A stretch of 64,000 nucleotides of DNA from a bacterium HR29 (GCA_002898215.1 BEIF01000001.1:905602-969601), one strand, 5' to 3'; shown: positions 41,822-50,801, counted from the stretch's first letter. A program made the numbers and translations. The notes: a model not told the origin generated them from the sequence alone.

Positions 41822-42471
41822 ACGAAGGGGACGAGGCGCCAACGCACGCGGTCGGCGTACGCCGCGTAGTCAGCGGTGGCGAGGAGGAGGCGCTCCTCTG
41901 CCCGAATCCGGAGGATTTGGCCCGCGACGACGGCCGAGAAAAGGAGCGCGTTCAAAGCCGAAGCGTTCGCCACGAGGAACCCCAAGCCGGTGACGAGGTG
42001 CGCCGCATAGATCGGATGGCGGACGATGCGGTACGGGCCCGACGTCTTCAGTCCGCGGTCGGCTGCGACGACCCCGAAACTCCGCCCGAGGTAGAGGATG
42101 CAGCATGCCGCTGCGCTGACGCCCACAGCCTGGACCGTCGTTCCGATGCGCTCCGCCGTTGGGGCGGCAGCCTCGATCTGGTAGGCGAGCGGCAGCCAGC
42201 CGCCGATGGCTGCCGCTCCCCAATCGAACGGCCGCGTCGTGACGGCACGCGGACGCCGGCGGGTGAGGAAGAGCGCCACGAGGACGAGCTGCTCGGCGAC
42301 GAAGGGCAGGTTTTTCAGCGAGCCGCCGAGCACGGCCTGGAGGTGGACCCAAACGAAAACGGACGTGAGGATTACGAGCGCAGCGTCCTGGCCGTAGGAG
42401 AGGCGCCGACGCCAGGCGTGGCGATGGTACCACGGGAGCGATGCAGGGGCAGGCGTAGCTGTGGACGTCAT
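41815..42471 (-). CDS. Isoprenylcysteine carboxyl methyltransferase/phospholipid methyltransferase family membrane protein
   Basis: 218 residues with about five hydrophobic helices and the family C-terminal signature: LGRSFGVVAADRGLKTSGPYRIVRHPIYAAHLV (G-P-Y-x-x-x-R-H-P-x-Y) and IRAEERLLLATADYAAYADRVRWRLVP (E-E-x2-L). These form the SAM- and substrate-binding core of ICMT/PEMT enzymes. Substrate unknown. The ATG at 42471 is chosen over upstream starts because the preceding 98 codons are low-complexity. GGAGG sits directly before it. The 3' end overlaps glpD by seven bases. Confidence 0.82.
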   Translation of the reverse strand: MTSTATPAPASLPWYHRHAWRRRLSYGQDAALVILTSVFVWVHLQAVLGGSLKNLPFVAEQLVLVALFLTRRRPRAVTTRPFDWGAAAIGGWLPLAYQIEAAAPTAERIGTTVQAVGVSAAACCILYLGRSFGVVAADRGLKTSGPYRIVRHPIYAAHLVTGLGFLVANASALNALLFSAVVAGQILRIRAEERLLLATADYAAYADRVRWRLVPFVY

Positions 42472-42604
42472 CCTCCGCGAGCCTCCTCGAGCCGCATTGC
42501 TGGCGGCTCTACCGTCAGAATCGGCAGACGGGGCAGGAGCCGCCACGGCGGCCCCGATGCGGCCGCGGCGGGTGAGAGCGGGGGAAGTTGGGTAACCACA
42601 GGGT

Positions 42605-42754
42605 GACCCCTCTTTACGCCTGCTGAAGAGGGTCGACATTGCGAGTAGCTCCACCGATCCGGAGCCCGGGAACGACGGAGGGGAGGCGGGCGAAGGGCAG
42701 GGGAGCGGAAGCCGGGGGAGGAACCCCGAGACCCGAAGAGGAGAGGTAGGAGAG
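42605..42754 (+). promoter_or_regulatory. Structured leader upstream of the Flp pilin gene
   Basis: Three stems can be drawn: GACCCCTCTT with AAGAGGGTC (42605-42614/42626-42634, one bulge), GCTCC with GGAGC (42648-42652/42661-42665), and CGGGG with CCCCG (42713-42717/42724-42728). After these comes a purine-rich stretch ending in the ribosome binding site GGAGAG. The 283-base gap between the divergent genes is long for this window. No known riboswitch class is recognised with confidence; a c-di-GMP riboswitch was considered but the conserved core is not there. Confidence 0.4.
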
Positions 42755-42934
42755 ATGCTCAACAAGCTCTACACCTGGGTGCAGGCCCGCAAGCAGCCCC
42801 GTGAGGAGGAGGGTCAGAGCCTGGCCGAGTATGGCCTGATTCTGGCGCTGATTGCGGTCGTTGCGATCGCGGCCCTCACCACGCTCGGTGGCGGGATCGC
42901 CCAAACGCTGAACGACGTCGCTAGCCAGCTCTAA
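42755..42934 (+). CDS. flp: Flp/Fap pilin subunit (prepilin)
   Basis: A 59-residue prepilin. The leader is MLNKLYTWVQARKQPREEEG, and the mature protein should start at Gln21: G|QSLAEYGLI has Glu at +5 and Tyr at +6, the signature of Flp pilins cut by the TadV/CpaA peptidase. A single hydrophobic helix follows (LILALIAVVAIAALTTLGGG) and a short polar tail. It is the first gene of the Tad locus and normally the most strongly expressed. GGAGAG is directly upstream. Confidence 0.93.
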   Translation: MLNKLYTWVQARKQPREEEGQSLAEYGLILALIAVVAIAALTTLGGGIAQTLNDVASQL

Positions 42935-43048
42935 CCGCCGGCCCGAAGGGACTGCAACGGCAGGGTGGCGCGGGGTCCCCCGCCCACCCTGTCCCCGCAT
43001 CCAGGGCCAGGCCGGCGCCCCTCCGGAGGGCGGAGAGGAGACCCGCGT

Positions 43049-43495
43049 ATGACCGCTCCGACGGCACCCATCCGCAGCCTGCGGCGCTTCCTCCCCCGCC
43101 TCGCACCACGCGAGCGGGGGCAGACGCTCGTGGAGTTCGCCCTCATCCTGCCCCTCATGCTCCTCCTCATCTTCGCCCTCGTCGATTTCGGCCGCGGCTT
43201 CTATACCTGGCTCATCGTCACGAACGGCGCGCGGGAGGGGGCGCGGGTCGGTGCCACCCAGCAGGACTACAACGCCATCATGACGCGAATCCGGCAGGCC
43301 ACCGACACGCTCGACCAAGACCGAATGACCGTCACCCTGAAGAACGTTCAGGGACCGCGCGGGGAACCCATCACGGTCGAAATCCGATACGACTTCGACT
43401 GGGTGACGCCCATCGGGCCACTCCTGAACATCGTCAGCGGGGGGAACCTGGACGATATCACCATCCGGGGGTACGCCTCGATGCGCCTCGAGTAG
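43049..43495 (+). CDS. tadE: TadE-like pilus assembly protein (pseudopilin)
   Basis: 148 residues. A basic N terminus ends in RERGQTLVEFALILPLMLLLIFALVDFGR, the TadE/TadG pseudopilin motif with Glu at +5 after Gly (G|QTLVE), and is followed by a small extracytoplasmic domain (NGAREGARVGATQ). In Tad systems TadE is processed by the same peptidase as Flp and primes or caps the pilus. The ATG at 43049 has GAGAGGAG upstream. Confidence 0.88.
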   Translation: MTAPTAPIRSLRRFLPRLAPRERGQTLVEFALILPLMLLLIFALVDFGRGFYTWLIVTNGAREGARVGATQQDYNAIMTRIRQATDTLDQDRMTVTLKNVQGPRGEPITVEIRYDFDWVTPIGPLLNIVSGGNLDDITIRGYASMRLE

Positions 43496-43561
43496 GGCGC
43501 CCGGCGGGGAGGACGGCGTCGCCGGCACCCGGGAGGACGTGTCGGCAGAGGAGACGGAGCC

Positions 43562-45010
43562 ATGGTTCGGACGCTTCTTCAACGCCGCGAGGCCGGGCAG
43601 GCGCTCGTGCTCTTCGCCGCCGGGCTGCTCGGCTTCCTCGTGGTCCTCGGGCTGAGCATCGATGTCGGCCGCTTCCTCTGGGCCCGCACGCAGATCCAGG
43701 CAGCGGTCGACGCAGCCGCGCTCGCCGCCGCCCAAAGCATGCCCGACCAGCAGGACGCGGCCCAGCAGGCTGAGTGGTTCTGGCTCGACAACAGCGGCTT
43801 CATCCGCTCCCAGGGGCGGAACGTCCAGTTCCGCGTGACCTACCCACCGGGGAACAAGGCCGTGCGCGTGGAAGCGTCGGCGGAGATCCCGACCTGGTTT
43901 GTGCGCCTCGTGGGCTTCGACCGCTGGAACGTGTCGGCAGCGGGCGAGGCCGAGTCGCAGGTGCTCGACATCGCCATGGTGCTCGACATCTCGGGGTCGA
44001 TGTGCTTCGACACCTACCCGCAAGTGGAAGCCCAGACGGCGTGGATGTCGCCGGGACGTGCGGACCGCATCCCGCGGCTGACGCAGCCGATCCCGGCGGG
44101 CGGCCCCGACGTCATCACCATCTACTTAGATAGCGTCGCCATCTTCAACAGCACGTCGTCGTCGGCGAACAGCCAAAACTTCGGCTACAACGCCTCGACA
44201 CCCTACTACCAGCGGAGCATCGGTGGCCGTGCCGGGACCATCATGATCGACCGCGAGCTCTTCACCATCCAGAGCATCAACGCGACGAACAACAGCATGC
44301 AGGTCCGCCGTGCCCGACAGAATCTGAACACCGGTCAGTGGACGACGAAGGACGCTCACGCTGCGGGAGCGGAGGTGTGGGCGAACCGGCTGAGCTGCGT
44401 CCGCGCCGCGCCGAACGGAACGGCAGGCCCCTTCGAGCCATACGATTCGATGGTCGATGCCGCGGATTACTTCGTCACGCTGTTCGACCCGCAGTACGAC
44501 AAGATCGGAGTGGCGAACTTCTCCAACCGTGCCAACCTGGTCACGAACCTCTCCAGTAGCTTCTCGGCGGTCCGGAATGCGCTGCACTCGATGAATCCGC
44601 CCAACGGCGCGACCAACATCGCCCACGCCATCGCAGTCGGCCGCCAGATCCTCGACGGAGCAGGGAAGCGGGCGAACGCCGTGCGCGTGCTCGTCCTCCT
44701 CACCGACGGCGTGGCGAACACGTACTGCGGATCGGCGACGTACAGTCCCAACGCCTACAACAGCACGAGCTGCTCCGAGGGGAGCGGCACCTCCGCCGCC
44801 GTGCAACACGCCTTCGCGGAGGCGCAGCGGGCGAAGAACGGCCAGATCATCATCTACACCATCGGGCTCGGGAACGAGGTCGACCACGACTTCCTCCGGC
44901 AGATCGCCGAGATGACCGGAGGGAAGTACTTCTACTCGCCGACGGCGGAGCAGCTCGACGAGGCGTTCCAGGCCGTGGCGGAGCAGACGCACATCGCCCT
45001 GGTGCGCTGA
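43562..45010 (+). CDS. tadG: TadG-like pilus protein with a vWA domain
   Basis: 482 residues: an N-terminal pseudopilin helix (GQALVLFAAGLLGFLVVLGL, then the D-A-A-A-L-A-A-A repeat typical of TadG/Tad_N) and a vWA domain whose MIDAS starts with DISGSM at about residue 142. An insertion of roughly 140 residues (about 150-290, Ser/Asn/Thr-rich with VITIYLDSVAIFNSTSSS and IMIDRELFTIQSINATN) splits the vWA domain before it resumes at YDSMVDAADYFVTLF and ends with FLLTDG-like VLLTDGVAN. Anchored outside; may contact surfaces or a host/partner. Confidence 0.87.
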   Translation: MVRTLLQRREAGQALVLFAAGLLGFLVVLGLSIDVGRFLWARTQIQAAVDAAALAAAQSMPDQQDAAQQAEWFWLDNSGFIRSQGRNVQFRVTYPPGNKAVRVEASAEIPTWFVRLVGFDRWNVSAAGEAESQVLDIAMVLDISGSMCFDTYPQVEAQTAWMSPGRADRIPRLTQPIPAGGPDVITIYLDSVAIFNSTSSSANSQNFGYNASTPYYQRSIGGRAGTIMIDRELFTIQSINATNNSMQVRRARQNLNTGQWTTKDAHAAGAEVWANRLSCVRAAPNGTAGPFEPYDSMVDAADYFVTLFDPQYDKIGVANFSNRANLVTNLSSSFSAVRNALHSMNPPNGATNIAHAIAVGRQILDGAGKRANAVRVLVLLTDGVANTYCGSATYSPNAYNSTSCSEGSGTSAAVQHAFAEAQRAKNGQIIIYTIGLGNEVDHDFLRQIAEMTGGKYFYSPTAEQLDEAFQAVAEQTHIALVR

Positions 45011-45029
45011 GCACCGGCGCACGGCAGCC

Positions 45030-45068
45030 CCGGCCGCCAAGCCGCCCTGTAGGGCGTTCGGCGGCCGG
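45030..45068 (+). repeat. Strong two-part hairpin between tadG and cpaB
   Basis: CCGGCCGCC (45030-45038) pairs perfectly with GGCGGCCGG (45060-45068). Inside the loop CGCCCT pairs with AGGGCG. No U-run follows. It may act as an RNA-processing or attenuation point that separates the pilin/TadEG part from the machinery genes. Confidence 0.6.
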
Positions 45069-45094
45069 TCGATATTGCTAGGGGAGGCAAGGAA

Positions 45095-45958
45095 GTGGCT
45101 CGACAGGCAACCGCAACCGCAGGAACGAAGGCCGGGCGCAGCCCCGGTCTCTTGCTCGTGGCTGTGCTGGCCGGCGTGCTGGCGGCGGCCCTGATGCTCG
45201 CCTACCTGAACAGCCAGGAAGGAAGCGAGACGCCCACCGTACCGGCCGCCGAGGGAGGCCCGACGGTGTCGGTCGTCGTGGCCAAGCGGGAGATCCCCTT
45301 CGGCACGAAGATCACCGCCGACATGCTCGAGGTGCGAGAGCTCCCCGCGGCCGCGGCGCTTGCCGGCGCCCTGACCGACCCGCAGCAGCTCATCGGCAAG
45401 GTCACCACCGCCCCGATGGTTCCTGGCGAGCAGTTCGTGCCGAGCAAGGTGAGCGACTATTCGGGCCAGGACACGCTCTCGTACCGGGTGCCGGAAGGCC
45501 GGCGGGGTGTCTCCGTCCAAATTCCGCACGAGGCGTGGGCGGCCGCAGGACTCGTCCAACCCGGTGACTACGTCGACATCCTCGCCCTCGTGGCCGTCAC
45601 GACCACCAACCCGGCAACGGGCGAGGAGAAGGAGTACTGGACTGCCCGCATCATCGCCCAGAACGTGCCGGTGCTCGCCGTGGCGCAGACGCTGGTCCCC
45701 ATCATTCCGCAAGTGGACCGGGCCGGGAACGTGACCGGCAACCCCGAGGGCGGGTACCGGCCGGTGGGGAACAAGGATTTCCACGAGGCGGTATCGGTGA
45801 CCTTCGGGCTGACGCCCGAAGAAGCAGCCATGGTGGCGATGGTCGACGCCATGCCCGACAACGCGGCGCAGTTCCGTATCCTGGTCCGCCAGACCGGCGA
45901 CCAGAAGCCGGCGCCGACGACGACGTGGGATCAGCTCGAGATTCTGGGCGGCCAGTGA
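45095..45958 (+). CDS. cpaB: Flp pilus assembly protein CpaB/RcpC
   Basis: 287 residues: a short cytoplasmic N terminus, one membrane helix (GLLLVAVLAGVLAAALMLAYL), then a SAF domain (VSVVVAKREIPFGTKITADMLEVRELP) and the RcpC-type C-terminal domain. CpaB usually stabilises the secretin in diderms; here no secretin gene is present, so it probably works at the membrane or wall. GTG start with AAGGA directly upstream. Confidence 0.9.
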   Translation: MARQATATAGTKAGRSPGLLLVAVLAGVLAAALMLAYLNSQEGSETPTVPAAEGGPTVSVVVAKREIPFGTKITADMLEVRELPAAAALAGALTDPQQLIGKVTTAPMVPGEQFVPSKVSDYSGQDTLSYRVPEGRRGVSVQIPHEAWAAAGLVQPGDYVDILALVAVTTTNPATGEEKEYWTARIIAQNVPVLAVAQTLVPIIPQVDRAGNVTGNPEGGYRPVGNKDFHEAVSVTFGLTPEEAAMVAMVDAMPDNAAQFRILVRQTGDQKPAPTTTWDQLEILGGQ

Positions 45959-46037
45959 TGGCCGTCGAAGCCCCTGGCGTCCCGTCTCGGACGGACGGGG
46001 CGCCAGCGGGGGATGCCGCGACGGTGGAGGACAGGTG

Positions 46038-47258
46038 ATGGCGAAGGTTCCGCGGGTGATCATCATCGACCCAGACCGGGAGAGCGCCGTCGAGTTGCAG
46101 AAGATGCTGCAGCTCATCGGCTTCGAGGTGCTGGCCAGCGCCGGCTACGGCGTCGAGGCCTTCACCCTCGCCCTCCAGCTCCGGCCCGACCTGGTGCTCC
46201 TGCGGGTAGAGGAGCCGCTCGTCCGGCCCATCCAGACCCTCGTAAAGCTGAACGACGGCATGCCCGACCTGCCCATCATCGTCTACTCCACCGAGGCGAA
46301 CATCCGGCTGATGCGCCAGTCGATGGTCGGCGGCGCATCCGACTACCTCCAGGAGCCGCTGACGGAGGAGGAGCTGGAGTCGTCCATCCTCCGCGTCCTG
46401 GAGCGGAAGGAGCGGGAGATGGCTCGCCGCCGGGGCGAGCTGGAGGACCCGGTGCCGCAGGGCACCATCGTGACCGTCTTCGGCGCCAAGGGAGGCATCG
46501 GCAAGACGACCATCGCCTCGAACCTCGCCGTCGCCCTGGCGATGGACGCCCATCAAACGGTCGCCCTGGTGGACATGGACACCCGCTTCGGGGACGTCGC
46601 CATCACCATGGACATCCCCGTGGAACGGTCCATCGCCGACCTCGCCCGGAACCTGCACAACATCGACCGGGTGACGCTCCGCGACTACCTGGTGGAACAC
46701 GAGTCGGGGGTGCGGATCCTCCCGGCGCCAACCCGGCCCAGCGACTGGCGGAACCTTACCGCTGCCCATATCCGCGACGTCGTCGACGTCCTGGCGCAGA
46801 CCCACGACTTCGTGGTTCTGGACACGCCGGGGACGTTCAACGAGATCGTGGCGGCAGCGATCGAGGTGGGGACGATCATCCTCCTCATCACGACGCTCGA
46901 CATGGCGAGCATCAAGGACACCGTGCTCGCCCTCGAGATGCTCCACGAACGGTTCGGAAACGACGAGGAGCGGATCAAGGTCATCCTCAACCGCTCCGGC
47001 ATGGACACCGGCGTGAGAGAGAAGGACGTCGAGCGGACGCTGGACAGTCCGCTCTGGTGGAAGATCCCGCAGGACCCGGAGGTCATGAAGGCCGGCCAGC
47101 TCGGCCGGCCCATCGTCATGAGCCGGCCGAACAGCAAGGCAGCCGTGGAGATGCGGGAGATCGCCCGGGCGTTGGCCGGCATCCGCAATCGCAACCGGGC
47201 GGCGAAGGGTAGCGGGCTCGGTCGCCTCATCCGACCGCTCTTCAAACGGTCCGCGTGA
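46038..47258 (+). CDS. cpaE: CpaE/TadZ pilus-localisation ATPase with a degenerate receiver domain
   Basis: About 406 residues: an N-terminal receiver-like fold (about 5-120) and a MinD/ParA-type ATPase with the deviant Walker A GAKGGIGKTT at about 149-157. The receiver has lost its phosphorylation chemistry: the strand that should end in Asp reads DLVLLRVEEPL, and the usual Lys-Pro reads QEPL. TadZ proteins find the pole and recruit the other Tad proteins. ATG 46038 preferred with GGAGG upstream; GTG 46035 is possible. Confidence 0.9.
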   Translation: MAKVPRVIIIDPDRESAVELQKMLQLIGFEVLASAGYGVEAFTLALQLRPDLVLLRVEEPLVRPIQTLVKLNDGMPDLPIIVYSTEANIRLMRQSMVGGASDYLQEPLTEEELESSILRVLERKEREMARRRGELEDPVPQGTIVTVFGAKGGIGKTTIASNLAVALAMDAHQTVALVDMDTRFGDVAITMDIPVERSIADLARNLHNIDRVTLRDYLVEHESGVRILPAPTRPSDWRNLTAAHIRDVVDVLAQTHDFVVLDTPGTFNEIVAAAIEVGTIILLITTLDMASIKDTVLALEMLHERFGNDEERIKVILNRSGMDTGVREKDVERTLDSPLWWKIPQDPEVMKAGQLGRPIVMSRPNSKAAVEMREIARALAGIRNRNRAAKGSGLGRLIRPLFKRSA

Positions 47259-47294
47259 GGGGTGCGCGGGCACGACGTGAGGAGGTGACTGGGC

Positions 47295-48932
47295 ATGACG
47301 GAGGAACGGGAGGAACGGAGAGCGGCGGACGCCCGAGGGCCGGGGTTCGGCTGGTCGAGCTTCCGGCGCCGGCTGGCCGCCAGCGGCGACAGCACGGCGC
47401 CGAAGCTCGACCAGGCGGAGTCGCCCCAGGAGGGAAGCCCCGCACGCCCGCCGGCGCCGCCGCTGCGCCCCTCCGGGCAGTTCGCGGCGCGCCGGCGGGC
47501 GTGGGGAACTCCCGACGACGCTTCTACCGCCCAGCCGGAAGGGGACGGGCCCGCGCCGGTGCCGCTGAATCGCCGGACGGCGGGCGCCGTCCCGCCGCAA
47601 GGTCCCCGGCCGACGCCGCGGCTGGAGACGGTAGGTTCGGGCCCGCCCACCCGCGGCAACCCCCAGGCCGAAGCGGCGAAGGTGCGCCTCCACGAGCTGC
47701 TCATCGAGGAGCTCGACCAGACGATCCTGGAGGACCTCCCCCCGGAGAAGCAGCGGGAGGTCGTCATCCGCGCAGCCCGCGAGCTGATCAATCAGGAGGG
47801 GATCCAGCTCGGAGGCGTCAGCCGGGAGGAGCTGCTGGAGCAGGTGGCCGACGAGGTGTTGGGCCTCGGTCCGCTGGAACCGCTCCTCCGCGACCCGTCC
47901 ATCTCCGAGGTCATGGTGAACGACGTCGACAAGATCTACTTCGAGCAGGACGGGCGCATCTTCCGGAGCCCGGCGCGCTTCCGCGACAAACAGCACCTGA
48001 TGCGCATCATCGAGCGCATCGTCGCCCCGCTGGGTCGGCGCATCGACGAGGCGAGCCCGATGGTCGACGCCCGCCTGCCCGACGGCTCGCGCGTGAACAT
48101 CACCATCCCGCCGATCTCACCGAAGTCCCCGACCATCACCATCCGGAAGTTCCGGGCGGACAAGATGCGCATGGCCGACCTCATCGCCGTCGGGACGCTG
48201 TCCGAACAGACGGCCGAGTTCCTGGCGATGTGCGTCCGGGCGCACCTGAACATCATCATCTCCGGCGGCACGGGGACCGGGAAGACGACGCTCCTCAACG
48301 CGCTCTCCTCGTACATCCCCAACACGGAGCGCATCATCACCATCGAGGACCCCGCTGAGCTCCGGCTGCAGCAGGAGCACGTGATCACGCTGGAGGCGCG
48401 GCCGCCCAGCATCGAGGGGAAGAACGCGGTCCTGCAGCGCGACCTCGTGCGGAACGCGCTCCGCATGCGCCCCGACCGCATCATCGTCGGCGAGGTTCGC
48501 GGGCCGGAAGCGTTCGACATGCTCCAGGCGATGAACACCGGCCACGACGGCTCGATCTCCACCATCCACGCGAACTCGCCCCGAGACGCGGTGGCGCGCC
48601 TGGAGAACATGGTGCTGATGGCGGGGATGGACCTGCCCGCCCGGGCAATTCGGGAGCAGATCGCCTCCGCGGTCGACCTCATCATCCAGGTTCAGCGTCT
48701 TCAGGACGGCTCGCGCAAGATCACACACGTCACGGAGGTGTCCGGGATGGAGGGTGAAACGGTCACCCTCCAGGACATCTTCCTCTTCAAGCTCGACTAC
48801 GTGGACGAGGACGGGAAGGTGTACGGCTCGATGCAGCCGACGGGCATCCGGCCCGGCTTCGCCCACAAGTTCGCCCTGCACGGCATCGAGCTGCCGCCAC
48901 ACCTCTTCGGTCGGCCTGAGGGGGCGTTCTGA
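47295..48932 (+). CDS. cpaF: Tad secretion ATPase CpaF/TadA
   Basis: 545-residue hexameric ATPase that powers pilus extension and probably retraction. A disordered Arg/Pro-rich N terminus (about 1-120) is longer than in most homologues. The core follows, with GGVSREELLEQVADEVLGLGPLEPLLRD, Walker A GGTGTGKTT near 323-331, the Asp box IITIEDPAELRLQQEHV, and Walker B with MRPDRIIVGEVRGPEAFDML and the His box NTGHDGSISTIHANS. The stop overlaps tadB's start by one base (TGATG). Confidence 0.94.
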   Translation: MTEEREERRAADARGPGFGWSSFRRRLAASGDSTAPKLDQAESPQEGSPARPPAPPLRPSGQFAARRRAWGTPDDASTAQPEGDGPAPVPLNRRTAGAVPPQGPRPTPRLETVGSGPPTRGNPQAEAAKVRLHELLIEELDQTILEDLPPEKQREVVIRAARELINQEGIQLGGVSREELLEQVADEVLGLGPLEPLLRDPSISEVMVNDVDKIYFEQDGRIFRSPARFRDKQHLMRIIERIVAPLGRRIDEASPMVDARLPDGSRVNITIPPISPKSPTITIRKFRADKMRMADLIAVGTLSEQTAEFLAMCVRAHLNIIISGGTGTGKTTLLNALSSYIPNTERIITIEDPAELRLQQEHVITLEARPPSIEGKNAVLQRDLVRNALRMRPDRIIVGEVRGPEAFDMLQAMNTGHDGSISTIHANSPRDAVARLENMVLMAGMDLPARAIREQIASAVDLIIQVQRLQDGSRKITHVTEVSGMEGETVTLQDIFLFKLDYVDEDGKVYGSMQPTGIRPGFAHKFALHGIELPPHLFGRPEGAF

Positions 48933-49894
48933 TGGAGCCGCTCGCCATCCTTGCCGCATCCTCGGTCGGCGCTGCAGCGGCGGCCTTCGTGGCCTGGCTC
49001 GGCGGGGCGGGCCGGCAGACCGAACCCTCCAGCCGGCTAGAGCGCATCCGCGCCCCTCGTGAGCAACAAAGGGGGACGGTTCCGGTGCGCATCTCCCTGC
49101 GCCGCCGGGCGGCCGTCCAGCTGGCGGGGCTCACGTTGGTGCCGAGCGACCTCGCCCAGCGGTGGACGTTGGAGCTGGAACGAGCCGGCCTGACGCTCAC
49201 GCCGCGGGAGTACTTCACCACCCGCATCCTGGCCGGAGTCATCCTGGCGGCCGTGATCGCCGTCATCGCCCCGGCGCCGGCGCTCGGGCTCGCGGGCATC
49301 CCCGTGGGCTTCTTCGGCGTGCGTTTCTGGGTGCAACGGCGGATCGCCACCCGACGGAAGAAGTTGGAGAGCCAGCTCGTCGAGCTTCTCTCCTTGGTGG
49401 CGAGCGGGCTGCGGGCGGGCTTCGGGTTCATCCAAGCCCTCGACCATTCCGCCCAGCAGCTTCCGCCCCCGCTCTCCGTCGAGATCCGCCGCACCCTGCG
49501 CGACATCTCCGTCGGCGCCTCGGTGGAGCAGGCCCTGCAGAACCTGAACGAACGCGTGGGGAGCCCGGACTTCGACATCGTCATCACGGCGGTGCTCATC
49601 CAGCGGCAGGTGGGCGGGAACCTGGCGGAGATCCTCGACAACGTCGCCCACACCATGCGGGAGCGAGACCGCATCCGGGGCGAGATCCGCACGCTGACCG
49701 CTCAGCAGCGATTGACGGGGTACGTAATCGGCGGGATCCCCATCGGGCTGCTGCTCATCTTCTCGGTCATCAGTCCCGACTTCACCTCGCTGCTCTTCAC
49801 CGACCCGCTCGGGCGGATGATGCTCGGGGCAGCAGCGGTGATGGAGGTGATCGGCTTCTTCATCATCCGCAACATCGTGAACATCGAGGTGTGA
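48932..49894 (+). CDS. tadB: Tad inner-membrane platform protein TadB
   Basis: 320-residue GspF-family membrane protein: an N-terminal helix, a pair of helices around residues 95-130, a cytoplasmic T2SSF domain (LLSLVASGLRAGFGFIQALDHSA, VEQALQNLNERVGSPDFDIVITAVLIQRQVGGNLAEILDNVAHTMRERDRI), and C-terminal helices. TadB and TadC form the platform that couples CpaF to pilin insertion. It overlaps cpaF by one base. Confidence 0.92.
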   Translation: MEPLAILAASSVGAAAAAFVAWLGGAGRQTEPSSRLERIRAPREQQRGTVPVRISLRRRAAVQLAGLTLVPSDLAQRWTLELERAGLTLTPREYFTTRILAGVILAAVIAVIAPAPALGLAGIPVGFFGVRFWVQRRIATRRKKLESQLVELLSLVASGLRAGFGFIQALDHSAQQLPPPLSVEIRRTLRDISVGASVEQALQNLNERVGSPDFDIVITAVLIQRQVGGNLAEILDNVAHTMRERDRIRGEIRTLTAQQRLTGYVIGGIPIGLLLIFSVISPDFTSLLFTDPLGRMMLGAAAVMEVIGFFIIRNIVNIEV

Positions 49895-49895
49895 G

Positions 49896-50801
49896 ATGCC
49901 GTACCTCATCGCTCTGGCCACCTTCCTGGCCGTGACGTTCGGCATCTACGGCCTCCTCTACCGGCGCCCCGCGGAGGACCCCGTTGCCGCCCGGCTGGGA
50001 GGGTTGCGGTACAACCGCCCTCGGCCCCTGCCGGTCACCGACCCGGAAGCGCCGTTCAGCCAGCGGGTGCTGCGGCCGCTCATCGAAAGCCTCGCGCAGC
50101 GGGTGAACGCGCTCCTGCCGTCGACCATCTCGCGGCGCCTGGAAGGCGCACTCGTCCAGGCCGGCCTCCGGATGAAGCCGGGACAGTTCATGATCGCCGT
50201 CGGGCTGTTGGCCGGAGCCCTGCCCGTGGTCATGGCAGCCTTGGCCATCAGCGCCGGCAATCCACCGCGGAACGTCCTACTCGTCTGGGGAGGGCTCACC
50301 GCTGTCGGCATCTACGGGCCCCGACTGTGGCTCCTAGGGAAGATTCGGCGGCGCCAGAAGGAGATCTGGCGCTCCCTGCCCGACGCCTTCGACCTCATCA
50401 TGGCATCGGTCGAAGCCGGGCTCGGCATCGACGCCGCCTTCCAACGTGTGGTGGAGAAGTTCGACGGGCCCTTCGCCGAGGAGCTCGGACGCGCGCTCCG
50501 GGAGATCTCCATGGGCCGCTCCCGACGTGAGGCCCTGATGGACATGGTGGAGCGCACGGGCGTCGACGAGCTCCGGTCGCTCATCAACGCCATCGTGCAG
50601 GCGGAGGTGATGGGCATCTCCATCGGCTCGGTCATCCGCGTGCAGACGGGCGTCATCCGGACGAAGCGGCGCCAGAAGGCGGAGGAACAAGCTTTCAAGG
50701 CGCCCATCAAGATGGTGTTCCCGCTGGTGTTCTTCATCTTTCCCGCGATCATGGTCGTCATCGGCGGTCCGGCCATCATCCAGCTCCGCGACGCGTTCTA
50801 A
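49896..50801 (+). CDS. tadC: Tad inner-membrane platform protein TadC
   Basis: 301-residue paralogue of TadB with a T2SSF domain (LPDAFDLIMASVEAGLGIDAAFQRVVEKF, ALREISMGRSRREALMDMVERTGVDELRSLINAIVQAEVMGISIGSVIRVQ, KRRQKAEEQAFKAPIKMVFPL). It starts one base after tadB and is the last plus-strand gene of the locus. It ends overlapping the convergent prepilin peptidase stop by four bases. Confidence 0.92.
   Translation: MPYLIALATFLAVTFGIYGLLYRRPAEDPVAARLGGLRYNRPRPLPVTDPEAPFSQRVLRPLIESLAQRVNALLPSTISRRLEGALVQAGLRMKPGQFMIAVGLLAGALPVVMAALAISAGNPPRNVLLVWGGLTAVGIYGPRLWLLGKIRRRQKEIWRSLPDAFDLIMASVEAGLGIDAAFQRVVEKFDGPFAEELGRALREISMGRSRREALMDMVERTGVDELRSLINAIVQAEVMGISIGSVIRVQTGVIRTKRRQKAEEQAFKAPIKMVFPLVFFIFPAIMVVIGGPAIIQLRDAF

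Noticed and set aside
42585-42680. c-di-GMP class I riboswitch upstream of flp
   Set aside because: A CACAGGG-like start and a following stem are present, but the conserved core after the first stem and the tetraloop-receptor segments are not recognisable.
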